Shown: one piece after another, positions 10,860 through 22,062 of the stretch | Position numbering within the stretch: the stretch's first letter is position 1 | Layout: every line of letters starts with the position of its first letter | Assembly: GCF_027172205.1 (NCBI RefSeq) | Contig: NC_070619.1 | Coordinates: forward strand, 1,622,001-1,686,000 | Source of the DNA: Podarcis raffonei | Taxonomy: Eukaryota > Chordata > Lepidosauria > Squamata > Lacertidae | Direction: 5' to 3' | DNA: 64,000 nt | The notes under the pieces: model-generated | The model's database searches: none | Told to the model about the DNA's origin: nothing | Seen by the model: the letters and a program-made list of their open reading frames with translations, nothing else | Position numbers and translations under genes: made by a program

Positions 10860-10933
10860 GGCGGGCCTAGCCGGAGGCGGCGCGGCGGCGGCGGCAGAAG
10901 CAGCTGGAGGAAGGAGCGCGCCGGAGGGGAGGG
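10860..10933 (+). other. SLC25A42: Candidate noncoding exon 1 of SLC25A42 (5' end not resolved)
   Basis: A consensus donor (GGG followed by GTGAGT at 10934-10939) closes a GC-rich segment in the CpG island. The first coding exon begins 16 kb downstream with an acceptor and 39 bases of leader, so an upstream noncoding exon is required. The transcription start is not visible; 10860 is only a guess. Confidence 0.45.
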
Positions 10934-10961
10934 GTGAGTTCTCAGCGTGGTCGGCGCGGGG

Positions 10962-10973
10962 CGCGCATGCGCA
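10962..10973 (+). promoter_or_regulatory. NRF-1-type palindrome
   Basis: CGCGCATGCGCA matches the NRF-1 consensus YGCGCAYGCGCR at all 12 positions. NRF-1 commonly controls nuclear genes for mitochondrial proteins, which fits a mitochondrial carrier. It lies within the CpG island, 29 bases after the predicted exon 1 donor. Confidence 0.6.
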
Positions 10974-10985
10974 CGGGGCAGCTGC

Positions 10986-12440
10986 CCCACTCCTCACCTA
11001 AGGGGGAAAATGGGGGGGGGAGTAACTGACATGGCCCCCCCCGTCTTAAAAAGTGCATCTTTAATGTTATTATGAGTTAATTTTGGTAGGGGGAGTCGAA
11101 AGCTTATTGCCCCCCTCCATAGTTTGTCTCCCATAGGTTAGGGGGCTTAAAGTCTGTGGCTCTGACCCCCCCCCCATTTGAAAGGCCAATTCCAACCCCC
11201 CCCCCACTTGAGGGGAGGGGAAGGCTTGTTTCCTGGCCTCCCCCCCGGGTTGAAATTGGTTGGGGGCTTATGCCCTTGGTGATATATTTGGGGGGGTTAT
11301 AAATGTGACACTTCCCCCCAATCTGAAATCAGGAGGGGGTTAAAGTAAGGGGGTAGAGAGCTTGATCGCTCCCCTTGCTGTCTGAAAGAAGGGAGGATCA
11401 TATGGTTAATTTCTGTCACCCCCCCCTTTATGGGATTGAAGAGGGGCAAGGGGCGGTCTCTGAGATACAGATTTTGGGGGAGAAAAGATAACTCTCCCCA
11501 CAATTTTGGGGGTCCAGAGGTTGAGTCCCTCGCCTCTTCACAAGAGCTGAGATCCTTATTGTGTGTGGGGAGGGGGGCAGTTGTCAAAAAATCCGCAACC
11601 CACCCATTAGGAAAGATCTGCCTCTAAAAGTGACTTGGCTTCCTCGTTTCTCTTCCCAGTGCCCCGCCCTGCCCTGCAAGCAAAGGGGCAGGGGGCTTAA
11701 TTTCCCCTTATCAAGCCTGAGTGCTTATGGGTGTTTTTCGGTGGGTTGGGGGGTGGGGAGATCAGATGTTAACCTTCTGACTAACAGTATGACTCCCCCC
11801 CAATAAAAAGTTTCCCTGCCATGTTCCCCCCCCCAACAGGTAGAGAATGAACGTCCTCTGTGGGCATCGAGGGGTTAATTCACCCCCCAGACTTAATTAT
11901 ATATTAACTCTGCTTGAAGGGGGGGCAGAAAAAAGGTTAAGTTCTGCTCCGTCCCCATTTGTCTGCCACCACCTGGTTTGAAAAGCGGGGCGGGGGGGGG
12001 GCTTTGAAAACACTCAAGCTTTCAAGGACTTGGGGAAATTTCAGTTCTAGGGTGGGGGGGCGTGGAAGGTGACTTTGTTTTCCTGGTCAGAGTTTGAGGC
12101 TGGGGAATAGAGAGCAACTTTGAGGCTCCTTCGAAGGACAAAAAATGGGAGGTTTGTTTCTTTAGGTGTAAAAGTGTTTTGGCTTCCTTTCTCCTTGGCA
12201 TTCCTCCCACCCACTCCAAATTTATTTATTTAAAGTATTTATAAGCCAGTTTTGGGGGTAAAAAAAGAGATACCTCTTCCAACCATCAATGTATGCAAAG
12301 TTATTTTTTTAAAAGAAATATTCTCCCCCTTGATGCCCTGCCTTTTTCTGCTAAAAATGTATAATATATATATATGGGTGTGTATATATGAACTGTTTCT
12401 CGAGACAGACGGGTGCCAACAAAACAGCTCTCTATATTGG
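10986..12440 (+). other. Start of SLC25A42 intron 1, rich in C- and G-runs
   Basis: No gene or clear repeat is seen. The stretch has dozens of runs of five or more C or G on both strands (for example around 11170-11200, 11985-12000 and 12050-12060), so G-quadruplexes are possible on either strand. Confidence 0.6.
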
Positions 12441-12443
12441 ATA

Positions 12444-12637
12444 CAGTTGTACCTTGGTTTTAAAATTAAATCCGTTCCGGGAGTCAGTTCAACTCTGGAA
12501 TATTTAGAAAACCAAGGGGCGGCTGCTGATCAGCTTCCAAAAATTGTTCAAAAACCGGAACAATTACTTCTGGTTTTTGATTGTTGGGGAGCCGGAACGT
12601 TTGAGTTCAAAGGCATTTGGCTTCCGAGGTTCCACAG
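12444..12637 (+). mobile_element. Tc1/mariner-like MITE (TIR family CAGTGGTACC), divergent copy
   Basis: The element starts CAGTTGTACCTTGG and ends in the degenerate inverted complement GGTTCCACAG. TA lies on both sides (12442-12443 and 12638-12639), as expected for mariner-type target duplication. It has no coding capacity. Confidence 0.7.
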
Positions 12638-12764
12638 TACATAAAGAGAGAGAGAGATTGAGAAATATCTCTAGCACAGCTGGAATGTACAAAGGTTAAG
12701 CGCCTCAGACATTGTTCTGCTGGTCTTCTTTGGGTTGAAAAAGCTGCTTCCTGATGGGAAAAAA

Positions 12765-12906
12765 TCATAGAAATGTATCGTCAGAAGGGACCACGGGGGG
12801 CATCTAGTCCAACCCCCTGAAATGCAGGAATCTGTCACCCAATGTGGGGCTTGAACCCTCAACCCAGGGATTGAGAGACTAATGCTCTACCAATTTAGCT
12901 ATCCAG
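12765..12906 (-). repeat. tRNA-Lys-like SINE with CR1-like tail
   Basis: On the - strand it begins as a decayed tRNA-Lys-like head (box A near 12895, box B near 12845) and ends with the CR1-type tail (TGGACTAGATG...). It is a SINE and not a tRNA gene because the acceptor stem is not conserved and a tail follows. Confidence 0.75.
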
Positions 12907-13220
12907 CTTCAAGTAAGATCTTAAAACTGGGGGGGGCGGCATTTGCTTGTTGGAGGAATGCACCGTACTGGGAGAGACTTGCCAATGGCTTGATTTGAAA
13001 TAAGGCAGATTCACCTATTGGAATACTTGGTTTCCTTGGGCAAAATATTGGTGGGAATTCGCACCCATGGCCCTCCGGGTGTTTCAGTACTCCAACTCCC
13101 AGCAGCCAGGAATGGTCAGGGGCGATGTTGGGAGTTGAAATTCAGCAAAACCTGGAAAATAGATGTTTTCTCCTCCTGGTTATCCTCTCCAAAGTATATG
13201 GGAAGAGTTGATAGTAAAAT

Positions 13221-13312
13221 AGCAGGAGAGACATAGCCCAGCAGGACATCTGCTCTGCATGCAGAAGATCCCAGGTTCAGTCCCAAGCATCTCCTGATAG
13301 GACTGGGGATGT
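13221..13312 (+). repeat. tRNA-derived SINE fragment, second family
   Basis: The segment holds a recurrent SINE head with a box-B-like GGTTCAGTCCC. A related 3' part lies at 19085-19230. Confidence 0.55.
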
Positions 13313-13313
13313 C

Positions 13314-13870
13314 ATAGAATCATAGATTACATAGATTGGAAGGGACTCCAAGAGTCATCTAGTCCAACCCCCTGCAATGCAGGGATCTCAGCTCAAACAT
13401 CCATGACAGACAGCCATCCAACCTCTGCTTTAAAACCTCCAAGGAAGGAGAGGCCACCACCTGTTCCTCTTATTATCAGAAAGTCTTTCCTGAGGCTGAA
13501 TCGGAATCTCCTTTCTTGTAACTTGAAGCCCCTGGTTCGGATCCTACCCTCCAGAGCAGGAGGAAACAAGCCTGCTCCCTCTTCCCTCTGACAGCCCTTG
13601 AGATATTTGAAGATGGCTCTCATATCTCATCTTTTACAGGCTAAACATCCCCAGCTCCTTCAAGCGCTCCTCATCAGGCTTGGTCTCCAGGCCCTTGATG
13701 GTCTTGTTCATCCTCCTCTGCACACCTTTCAGCTTGTCAAGATCCTTCTTAAATCGTGGTGCCCAGAACTGGACAGAGTATTCCTGGTGTGGTCTGACCA
13801 AGGTAGGACAGATTTGGACTATGACTTCCCTTGATCTGGACACTAGACTTCTGTTGATGTCCCCTGGATC
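13314..13870 (-). repeat. CR1 3' fragment, 5'-truncated
   Basis: It opens with the reversed CR1 end (ATCATAGA units) and runs back into the end of the ORF2 region. The - strand encodes the CR1 RT C-terminus with disruptions (for example [13 protein letters not shown]). Confidence 0.88.
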
Positions 13871-13989
13871 AAATGGTAGAGAACCAGTGCAGACCATATT
13901 GACCTAGACAGTGGTCTGTAAGCTTCCTGTGTCCCTTAGGACCAGCTGAGTTCCTTATGCTGGGGTTGGTTAGCTCCCTTCCCCCCAGC

Positions 13990-14540
13990 CCTATTTAATG
14001 TGAATCCATTGGGATTTTTGTTCATGGTGATATTGGGGAGGTTACATTATTCTTATTCTTGTGGTGGTATCAGGGTAGCCACTTAAGTTTGTATATTGCC
14101 CTATATCTGTATATCTCAGGGCAAGAAACCAAACCAAAAATCTCGCTTGCAATCCTGCCTTTGATACTGTCCCTGCATAGTTTTGGAGGCAGACATGATT
14201 TGCTCCTAAATGGCGCATGCCCTATAATTTCTTGCTGAAATCCTGCAACTTTTTATACTGCGAATGTTCTGGTTTGGGATTTCCTTGTTGTGCAAAAGTG
14301 CCCTTCTGGAAGTCAATAACAGTGGGGTGGCATGCATTGCTGAGCAGCTAATATAAAGCAGAATGGTGTGTGGACGGTCTGCGATAAACCCAGCACTGAT
14401 GCACAATGACCTGATCAGTTGCAGCAAACTCCCCTAGGAGGAAAGGTTCCTTCAGCATCTGGGACTTTTTAGTTATGAGAAAAGGCAGGTAAGAGGCGAC
14501 ACGATGGAAGTTTACAGCAGGTCCAGGACAGGTCCAGACA
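13990..14540. other. Intron 1 sequence without recognisable features
   Basis: No open frame with family similarity and no clear repeat was seen in this part of the SLC25A42 first intron. Confidence 0.5.
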
Positions 14541-14802
14541 AGTCCTTAAAACTATGGCACTCCCTCCCACTTGAGGCAGGAATGGCCAACAACTTGGCTG
14601 GCTTTGAAAGCTGATTGGGCAGATTCAGGGAGGAGAAATTCAGTGGCAACTCGACACCATGGCTATGCTTCTCCCATGTTCAGAGACCGCAATGCTTCTA
14701 AATCCCAGTTGCTGGAAGCCACCAAAGGGGGGAGGTCTCTTGAACTTGGGTCCTGCCCGTGGGCTTCCCAGTGGGGACATCTGGTTGGCCACGGTAACAA
14801 CA

Positions 14803-14905
14803 GGATGCTGGTTAGAACCAAGGTTGCAGGTTTGATTCCTATATGGGGCAACTCGCAGGGGGTTGGACTAGATGACCCTCAGGGTCTGATCCAATGCTAA
14901 AATTC
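14803..14905 (+). repeat. tRNA-derived SINE with CR1-like tail
   Basis: A box-B-like GGTTTGATTCC is followed by the tail phrase GGGGTTGGACTAGATGACC shared with CR1 3' ends. Confidence 0.72.
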
Positions 14906-15142
14906 TGTTTCTTGATGGGCTGTTGGCTGGATCCAGCAGACTGTGTTTATGCTGCACAATAAGCCCACCCACAGAGAAACCACACCAGTCTAGAGCTAGA
15001 TTTCTCCCCACTCTTTGCAAAGATGCATTGCTTTCCCCTGTGTATATAGATTGAGGCAGAGCCTGACTGTGCCGGTGGCGCCAGATGGGAGTTGGAGCCC
15101 AAACATCTGGATGGCACCAGGTTGACAAAGGATGTTCCGCAC

Positions 15143-15275
15143 CAGAGTTTCCCAAACTTGGGTTTCCAGCTGTTTTTGGACTACAACTCCCATCCTTAGG
15201 TGGCATGCCCAGTGGTCGGGGATGATGGGAACTGTAGTCCAAAAACAGCTGGAGACCCAAGTTTGGGAAGTCCTG
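15143..15275. mobile_element. hAT-like foldback MITE, copy 1
   Basis: An almost perfect palindrome: CAGAGTTTCCCAAACTTGGG at the left is mirrored by the right end, with GGACTACAACTCCCAT inside each arm. Flanks TTCCGCAC and ATCCACAC agree at 6 of 8 bases, consistent with an old 8-bp hAT target duplication. Confidence 0.75.
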
Positions 15276-15869
15276 ATCCACACCAAGACAGGTGCAACTA
15301 CATCTGCAAAAAAAGGTAGCCTTATTTATAATAAAAACCTCCATAATTTCACTTCAGGGTTTGTGGACCATTGTGGAGCTTTTGACGATCGATTGACTGA
15401 AAGTTTAGGACAAGAATTGCGTAATGGCTTCTTTTCTTTAAGTAGTTAAAGCTGGATTAAAAGCAGATAAAAGCAGATAACAACAACTAAAAGAAATTGG
15501 CAGCTCTCAAAACAACTTCAGCTCCCAAATGCCTGGTCTGCTTTTAATTTCTCCTGGAAGCTAATAGCGAGGGAGATGGGTGCACCTCATGAGTAAGGGC
15601 ATCTCACAAATGGGAAGTCACCACCAAGGAGGCCCAGTCTTGGGTCACTACCAACCGGGCACCCTGGCAGCCTTGTGTTAACCTTGTGGATGGGGGCTGG
15701 CGAGGGCGGAGGACTTCTGCATCTTTTACCCCGACCAAGCAGGGCTCGTCTTCCAGCCTGGCCAATATGAAGGAAGGCCTCCAGTCCTTAGTGTATATCA
15801 TGGCAGTGGCAGAAAGGAGTCACCCCCTGCCAGTCTGCTTGCTTTCCTGCATGGAACGCCTGCTGGCCA

Positions 15870-16130
15870 CGGATGAGCTCAGTCAGTGGAGCATGAGGCT
15901 CTAATCACAGGGTTGTGGGTTCAAGTCCCACAATGGGCAAAAGCAAGGCTTTTTCCCCAGCTGGAACTTAGTTCCATTGCCTCTCGGGAAGTTGCCTTTG
16001 CCATTTGAAGAGAATGAGGGAGGCATTCAAAGTGAGTTCCAGCGCCTCTTTTTCAAGAAAACTAGCACTGGTAAAATAACAACCCACTTGGGCTCCCTTC
16101 CAACTCTACAATTATAAGATTCTACGACCA
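15870..16130 (+). repeat. tRNA-Lys-like SINE, with an internal insertion
   Basis: The head resembles tRNA-Lys (GTGGAGCATGAGGCTCTAAT, box B GGGTTCAAGTCCC). The CR1-like tail (CCCTTCCAACTCTACAATT) is separated from it by about 120 bases of other sequence, probably a later insertion. Confidence 0.65.
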
Positions 16131-16169
16131 GGCATTTGGGATTCAAGGCTTTCTCGTCACTTTTTACGC

Positions 16170-16290
16170 CAGCCCTGTGAGGTAGGCAAGGAGTTCTCTC
16201 TTCATGTGGCTGACAGAAGTGTGGGTGGAAAAAATGAGGCTGCAGGGGATAATTTCATAGCAGAACGGGGATTTGAACTCGGGACCGAAA
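16170..16290 (-). repeat. MIR/CORE-SINE-like fragment
   Basis: Phrases CCCTGTGAGGTAGG and GGGGATTTGAAC are the conserved core and box-B remnant of MIR-type SINEs. Confidence 0.5.
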
Positions 16291-16806
16291 CGTTGCCGTT
16301 CCGCTCTCTTTTTTAAAAAGTCCCACATCTTTTTGCCTGGAGGCTCTGCCAGAATCCTTAAAAACAGCTAGGGAGCAGTGATTTTTTCGACGTGCTACTT
16401 GCTGTGCTGCAAAGAGGACTTTTAATCTTGAGGAGCAATAGTACAGTATGTTTGCCTAAGGAGCTGCCCAGCGGGTAGACTTTGAACGCTCTGGTTCTGG
16501 ACAGACCTCCAGGCGGGGACCTCTGCAGGAATTCTCCCCTGGTAGGCAGACAGGGTCAGCAAACAGAGGATGAACTAGCAGAGAAAGCTGGTTGACTCCA
16601 CTGAAGTTGGCTGGGTCTAAGCCCCTGGGAGCGGGACCCTCACCTCTGGGGAGGGGAACCCACTGGAGCGTGATTATTGGAAGGGCTGGATCCCACCAAA
16701 GGAGAGCCAGCTAGTCTAGCATGCTGCTCTCAAAGGCATCTTCAGGGTCAAGCGCAAGTCAAGCCCCACAGAGAGCACTCTGCAGTAGTCCAGTCTGGAC
16801 ACATTA

Positions 16807-17036
16807 CAGTGGTACCTTGCAAGACGAAAGAGTTTTTCGTTTTTTGAGTTGCTTCGCAAGACGAATTTCCCTATGGGCTTGCTTCGCAAGACGAAAACGT
16901 CTTGCAAGTTTGTTTACTTTTTCTTAAAACCGCTTGAAGAGGTGCAGTTGCGACGTGACCGTGCTTTGCAAGACGAAAAGTTCGCAAGACGAAAAAACTC
17001 GCAGAACGAATTAATTTCGTCTTGCGAGGCACCACT
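16807..17036 (+). mobile_element. Tc1/mariner-like MITE, 'GCAAGACGAA' subfamily
   Basis: CAGTGGTACCTTGCAAGACG at the left end is mirrored at the right end (CGTCTTGCGAGGCACCACTG). TA flanks both ends (16805-16806 and 17037-17038). The motif GCAAGACGAA recurs inside in both directions. No transposase is encoded. Confidence 0.85.
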
Positions 17037-17159
17037 GTATTAGCGATAGGCAACATTTTACTGTTTTAACATGTTCCGTGAAATTGCTCCCTCTAACAGT
17101 AAATCTGAGATGACGACAAATTAGCGCCTGGCTAATTTCAAACACTGATCTTACAAATA

Positions 17160-17419
17160 CAGTGGTACCTCTGGTTGCGAACGGGATCCGTTCCGGAGGC
17201 TCGTTCGCAACATGAAAAGAGCGCAACCCGCAGCAGCGTGTATGCGCATACACAGGTTGCGATTCGCTGCTTCTGTGCATGCGCATGATGTCATTTTGCA
17301 CTTCTGCACATGCGCAAGCAGCGAAACCCGGAAGTAACCCTTTCCGGTACTTCCGGGTCACCGCGGGACGTAACCTGAAAGAACATAACATGAAGCGGAC
17401 GTAACATGAGGTATGTCTG
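17160..17419 (+). mobile_element. Tc1/mariner-like MITE, 'GTTGCGAAC' subfamily
   Basis: It begins CAGTGGTACCTCTGG and ends with a decayed inverted complement, with TA on both sides (17158-17159, 17420-17421). It shares GATCCGTTCCGGAGGC with the copies at 35444 and 59708. Confidence 0.8.
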
Positions 17420-17429
17420 TACAGTAATA

Positions 17430-18590
17430 GCTCGGAGACTCATGCAGAGAGACACGGATGGGCTCCTGTGAAGCCAGCTGGTCCTCATTTTATGAATAAA
17501 ATCACATATCAGATACTCACACAGAGAGTCTCCTCTTGAAGCAACTGGCTCTCGCTTGCTCTGTGTCGTCTTTTTGCACCTTTCAGTTCAGGAGAGACAA
17601 GGTCTCCATCTCCAAGAAGTCTGAGGAAGCCTGTTAAGCTCTGAGTTTTTCCCCAAGGGAAAAAGAAATAGGTCAAGGCCTTTTTGGGAAAACAGCCATT
17701 CAGGATTATCTTACAGCTTGCCAGCCAGCTCCCTTTGGCCGAGGTGGGGAGTGGGCAAGCGAAGAGAGGTTTTCCTTTCTCCATCCTTTCTCTTCTTGGT
17801 GGTGGGCAGTGAGAATTTTGTGGTTTTGTGGAGAGACAATGGAAGAGCCTGGCTCCTGGTCTCCCAGCTGGGAAAAATCCCAGAAGTTCTTGGGGTGGTG
17901 GGGAGGCTGACCCCTTTAAAAGAAATAATAGCGAGGGCCTCTCTCTACGTGGCTGAACTTGTGCCTGGGCTGGTCCCAGGAGAACAGGAGGAAATCTTAT
18001 TTACTGTGGCTGCAAAGAGCAAGGCTTGGGAAATAAACCCAAATCTACGCTTTGAACCAGAGGTTCCGAAAGTGGGCAGTTTCACCCGCCTGGGAGCATC
18101 AGGCTTTGGAAAACTGGTGTCGCTGGATCGAGACCATCAATTTTGCGGAGTTAATCCCCCCCCGCAACTCTTTTGCCCAATCTGGGGCTCGAAATAGTTT
18201 GAGCTGGATTTGGAACAAATGTGCAATTAATCGTTACTGCTTTGAATCTTATGGTGTCAGCACAGTGGTTCTCGAGCTTTCAGAATAAAAATTTGCTCAT
18301 GCCACACCGGATTTTTTAATTGATAAGAAATATATTGGAAAACAAAAAGAAACAACTTCTGGCGGTGTTTGGTTTGTAACGTAGAGCACAGTTACTTTCT
18401 AATATGATCGTGGGACCCCGAGAAAGTATTAAACAATGCAGCAGTGTAAGGACACACATCATTCCCAAAATATAATTGTAAGCGAGCCGCATCAACACAA
18501 AGCAGCCGTCCTCTTTTCTGATCTTTCATATTTGTAGGAAAATCCCTGTTCACAACAATATGATGTGGATAACTGTAGAAGAATAGCTAA
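17430..18590. other. Intron 1 sequence, no supported feature
   Basis: A 159-codon open frame at 17718-18197 (+) has no recognised motif, no flanking splice sites that make sense and no family I know. I treat it as chance. Confidence 0.5.
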
Positions 18591-18592
18591 TA

Positions 18593-18795
18593 CAGTGGAT
18601 GCTCGGGTTGCGAACGTGATCTGTGCGGATGCACATTCGCAACCCGCAGTGGCGTGTCTGCGCATGTGCAAAGCGTGATTTAGTGCTTCTGCGCATGTGC
18701 AACCACCAAAACCCAGAAGTAACCCGTTCCAGTACTCGGCGGTCCGTAACCTGAAAAAACGCAACCTGAAGTGTCTGTAACCCGAGGTATGACTG
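18593..18795 (+). mobile_element. Tc1/mariner-like MITE, decayed
   Basis: It begins CAGTGGATGCTCGGGTTGCG after TA (18591-18592) and ends near CGAGGTATGACTG. The right TA has decayed to TG. Confidence 0.72.
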
Positions 18796-19084
18796 TGGTC
18801 TTGGAGAAAGGCATGGGTTTCTAGGGTGTGTGTGTGTATTTGTGTGTGTGTGTAAAATTATTTTGATGTGCTACTATGTTGTACTACACTGAAAAGTTAA
18901 AATGTTTCTTTAATTGTCCTTGAATCTTCGCAGCTCAATTGCCACCCTCTCCTGCTGCCCTTTGAGAAGCGCTGGGTTAGCATATTCCTTGGTGGGCAAT
19001 ACAAACCACTATTTGTAACCACTAACTTGTCAAGTTTCTAGATCTCATGGTTGCAAAAAACCACAAAAAAATCTGTATACATGG

Positions 19085-19230
19085 ATGAGATCATGGGTTC
19101 AGGTCCTGGCATCTTCGGATAGCACTGGGAAGGTCTGTCCCTGGGAATGGCAAAGAGCTGCTGCCAGTCAGTGTGAGCAGTACAGAGCTAGATGGTCCAG
19201 TGATTTGACTCTGTATAATGCAATTTCCTT
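19085..19230 (+). repeat. tRNA-derived SINE, second family
   Basis: It contains GCTGCTGCCAGTCAGTGTGA and GAGCTAGATGGTCCAGTG, a body common to many squamate SINE copies, following a weak box-B-like segment. Confidence 0.55.
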
Positions 19231-19540
19231 ACAAAACACAATTATATAGAAAAGAGGGGGGAAAGAATTTTTTTTAAAAAAAAACAGTTTTATTGAAGGT
19301 TATTAATATTTTATAATCTTTTTAGAAATGTGTTGGCACTAAAATCCCAACACATTTCTAAAAAGACTATAAAATATTACAAAAAGGAAAGAAAATAATA
19401 TTTTCCTTTTTTAAATTTTTCTCTTACTTATAAAATTGTGTTTTGTAATAATATATTGTTGTTTATTATCTTTTTAGAAGTGTGTTTGGATTTAGTGCTC
19501 AATATGTTACAAACCTTCAATGAAATTGTTTAAAATATAT
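19231..19540. repeat. Nested inverted repeat, AT-rich
   Basis: The inner hairpin has arms 19304-19336 and 19347-19379 (33 bp, one mismatch) around a 10-base loop. Outer segments also pair: ACAAAACACAATTATA at 19231 with its complement near 19430-19446, and the AAGGTT region at 19296 with AACCTTCAATGAAAT near 19512. Element family unknown. Confidence 0.75.
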
Positions 19541-19864
19541 ATAATGCATCTTCTGCAAATCCCAGTGCAGCAAGTTATAATCGCACAATAAAAATAATTA
19601 AAAAAACAACAACAGATGAAAGCTTCTGTGCCCAGTTTCACCCTCTCTTGTTGGCTTGTGAAAAATACCTCTTCGTTTTATAGAGAATCTGCTTGGTTAC
19701 TGAATTCCAAGAAGTGTTGCTATGCTGCTGGTTTTGATGTATTTAAAGTCTTACCACTCCAGTTTCAAAAGCGAAATGTGGTTTGATTCCCCTTTGTTTG
19801 AATCCTGAGGTTTGTGGCTGGCTTTGGGTTTGAGGAGGTATTAGGCAGTGTGCAATGCGCTACC

Positions 19865-20770
19865 TGTGACAATCAGCTCTGCCTTTCGGAGAGGTGAATT
19901 GGGCGTCTGCAGGGTAAGGCGATCTTGAAGGGAAACTGGTCCCAATCTGTCTTGAGGTTGAATCCCAACAAGAAAGAAGTACTGTTTTTGGGGGACAGGG
20001 GGCGGGCTGGTGTGGGGGACTCCCTGGTCCTGAATAGGGTAATGGTGCCCCTGAAGGACCAGGTGCACAGCCTGAGAGTCATTTTGGACTCACAGCTGTC
20101 CATGGAGGCGCAGGTCAATTCTGTATCCAGGGCAGCTGTCTACCAACTCCACCTGGTACGCAGGCTGAGACCCTACCTGCCTGCGGACTGTCTCGCCAGA
20201 GTGGTGCACGCTCTAGTTATCTCCCGCTTAGACTACTGCAATGTGCTCTACGTGGGGCTACCTTTGAAGGTGACCCGGAAACTACAACTAATCCAGAATG
20301 CAACAGCTAGACTGGGGACTGGGAGCGGCCGCCGAGACCACATAACAATGGTCCTGAAAGACCTACATTGGCTCCCAGTACGTTTCCAAGCACAATTCAA
20401 AGTGTTGGTGCTGACCTTTAAAGCCCTAAACGGCCTCGGCCCAGTATATCTGAAGGAGCGTCTCCACCCCCATCGTTCTGCTCAGACACTGAGGTCCAGC
20501 ACCAAGTGTCTTCTGGCGGTTCCCTCCCTGCGAGAAGTGAGGTTACCAAGCAGGGGGCCTTCTCGGTGGTGGCACCCGCCCTGTGGAACGCCCTCCCACC
20601 AGATGTCAAGGAAATAAACAACTAAATGACTTTTAGAAGACCTCTGAAGGCAGCCCTGTATCGGGAAGTTTTAAATGTTTGGTGTTACATTATGTTTTTA
20701 TGTGTGTTGGAAGCCACCAACCCAGTCAGATGGGCAGGGTTGTCACTGTTATTATTATATACTAACAATA
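19865..20770 (+). repeat. L2-like LINE fragment with RT C-terminus and 3' tail
   Basis: An open frame of 230 codons (19925-20617) encodes the end of an L2/CR1-group reverse transcriptase (SRLDYCNVLYVGLP, KLQLIQNATARL, LKDLHWLPVRF, FKALNGLGPVYL). The 3'UTR with AGAAGACCTCTGAAGGCAGC and an ATT-rich end follows. The 5' part is missing. Confidence 0.85.
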
Positions 20771-21134
20771 ATACATTGAACTTGGCCCGGTGGCAAATTG
20801 GTAACCAGTGCAGATCTCGATTGCTACTTCTGGGTCAAGCTCAAGGGAGGTCCTACGGAAAGCGCATTGCAGTAGTCCAGTCTTTAAAGGTGGCTATTTG
20901 AAGATGAGTATTGTATGGCCGATTGAGCACGCAGCGCCACTTGTCAGGTGGGCGGGTGTGTGCATGCAACCTCCCCTCTTTCCGTTGACCTTTGGACCTG
21001 ATGGTGCTCTTGTGCCGTTCATAAACAGCCCTGATGCCAGAATCCTGCATTCTCTCTCTCTGGATTGACCTGCTGAACAAGTGAGAGCAGAATAGATGGA
21101 TCCTTCCTGCTTTTTTTTTTAATGCAACCCATTC

Positions 21135-21670
21135 TCTCTCTCTCTTTTAAAATTTTTATTTAGATCTTCCATCATACAAAAGAAAAAGAGAAATACTGTA
21201 ATACATAACAGAAAAGAAACATTAAATCATTGCACATTAAATCATTACACAATATCCAAAAAAAGCTAAACAAAATAAAATAAACCCACCACCCTATTTA
21301 ACTTCCTTCCTCCGCTACTCATCTTCTCTAGAATCAATTTTACCCTTATCATTGCATTCTGATTTTTTTTTTATTTTCTCTATATACATATATATGTCAT
21401 TGATAAATTATTGTTTTGATGCATTTAAATTCTTAGTCTAAGCATATCAGCATGTCTTTTTAGAGCAGTATTTTGTCATATAGTCATCAAAGCATCACCA
21501 TTCATTTTTTAGTTTTTTATTTGACTGCTGTCTTATGGATGCTGTTAATTTAGCCAATTTTAAATATTCGTTTAATTTGAGAATGCATTCCTCTTTGTTA
21601 GGTAGTTCTTTACTTTTCCATTTAGATGCTATTACTATCCTAGCTGCTAGGATAGGACAGCTAGATGGAT
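21135..21670 (-). repeat. L1-like 3'-end fragment, antisense
   Basis: An AT-rich block begins with a reversed poly(A)-like end (TTTAAAATTTTTATTTAGAT) and runs into decayed ORF2 sequence near 21530-21660. It is older than the L1 copies with open frames. Confidence 0.6.
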
Positions 21671-21804
21671 CCTGCTTTTTGCCCTGTTTGGAATCCTGTT
21701 TGGATGAGGGCTACCTTTGGGTATTTTCCGTCTCTCTTTCTACACTTGCGTTTTGTGTTCGTCGGCTTTCTGTGTCACTGCTCTGGGCAGCCTTGTTCCA
21801 GCGT

Positions 21805-22062
21805 CGAATGGCTCTTACTCATAGGAAGTTCTTCCTAAGATTTAGTTGGAATCTCCTTTCTTTTGACTTGAAGCCATGGGTTCGAGTCCTACCCTCCAGA
21901 ACAGGGGAAAAGAAGCTTGTTGCCTCTTCCATGTGACAGCCCTTGAGATATTTGAAGATGGCTATCATATCTCCTCTCAGTCGCCTCTTTTCCAGGCTAA
22001 ATGTACCCAGCTCCTTCAACCGTTCCTCATAAGGCTTGGTCTCCAGTCCCTTGACCATCTTA
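21805..22062 (-). repeat. CR1 3' fragment
   Basis: The - strand reads the CR1 ORF2 C-terminus ([20 protein letters not shown]). The 3' terminal repeat is missing. Confidence 0.85.

Larger units (their letters stand above)
10565..10985 (+). promoter_or_regulatory. SLC25A42: CpG-island promoter of SLC25A42
   Basis: A sharply bounded GC- and CpG-rich block with several CCGCCC (Sp1-type) boxes from 10624 on, two inverted CCAAT boxes (ATTGG at 10723-10727 and 10826-10830) and no clear TATA box. It is followed by a strong splice donor at 10934. It is the only CpG island upstream of the SLC25A42 coding exons, and the strand and position fit. This is inference; no transcript data are available. Confidence 0.7.

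Noticed and set aside
12822-12906. Possible tRNA gene
   Set aside because: tRNA-Lys-like but with a decayed acceptor stem and a CR1-like tail; the same combination recurs at 23823, 46822 and 59310, so it is a SINE.
17718-18197. 159-codon open frame in SLC25A42 intron 1
   Set aside because: No recognised motif or family, biased local composition and no splice context; likely chance.
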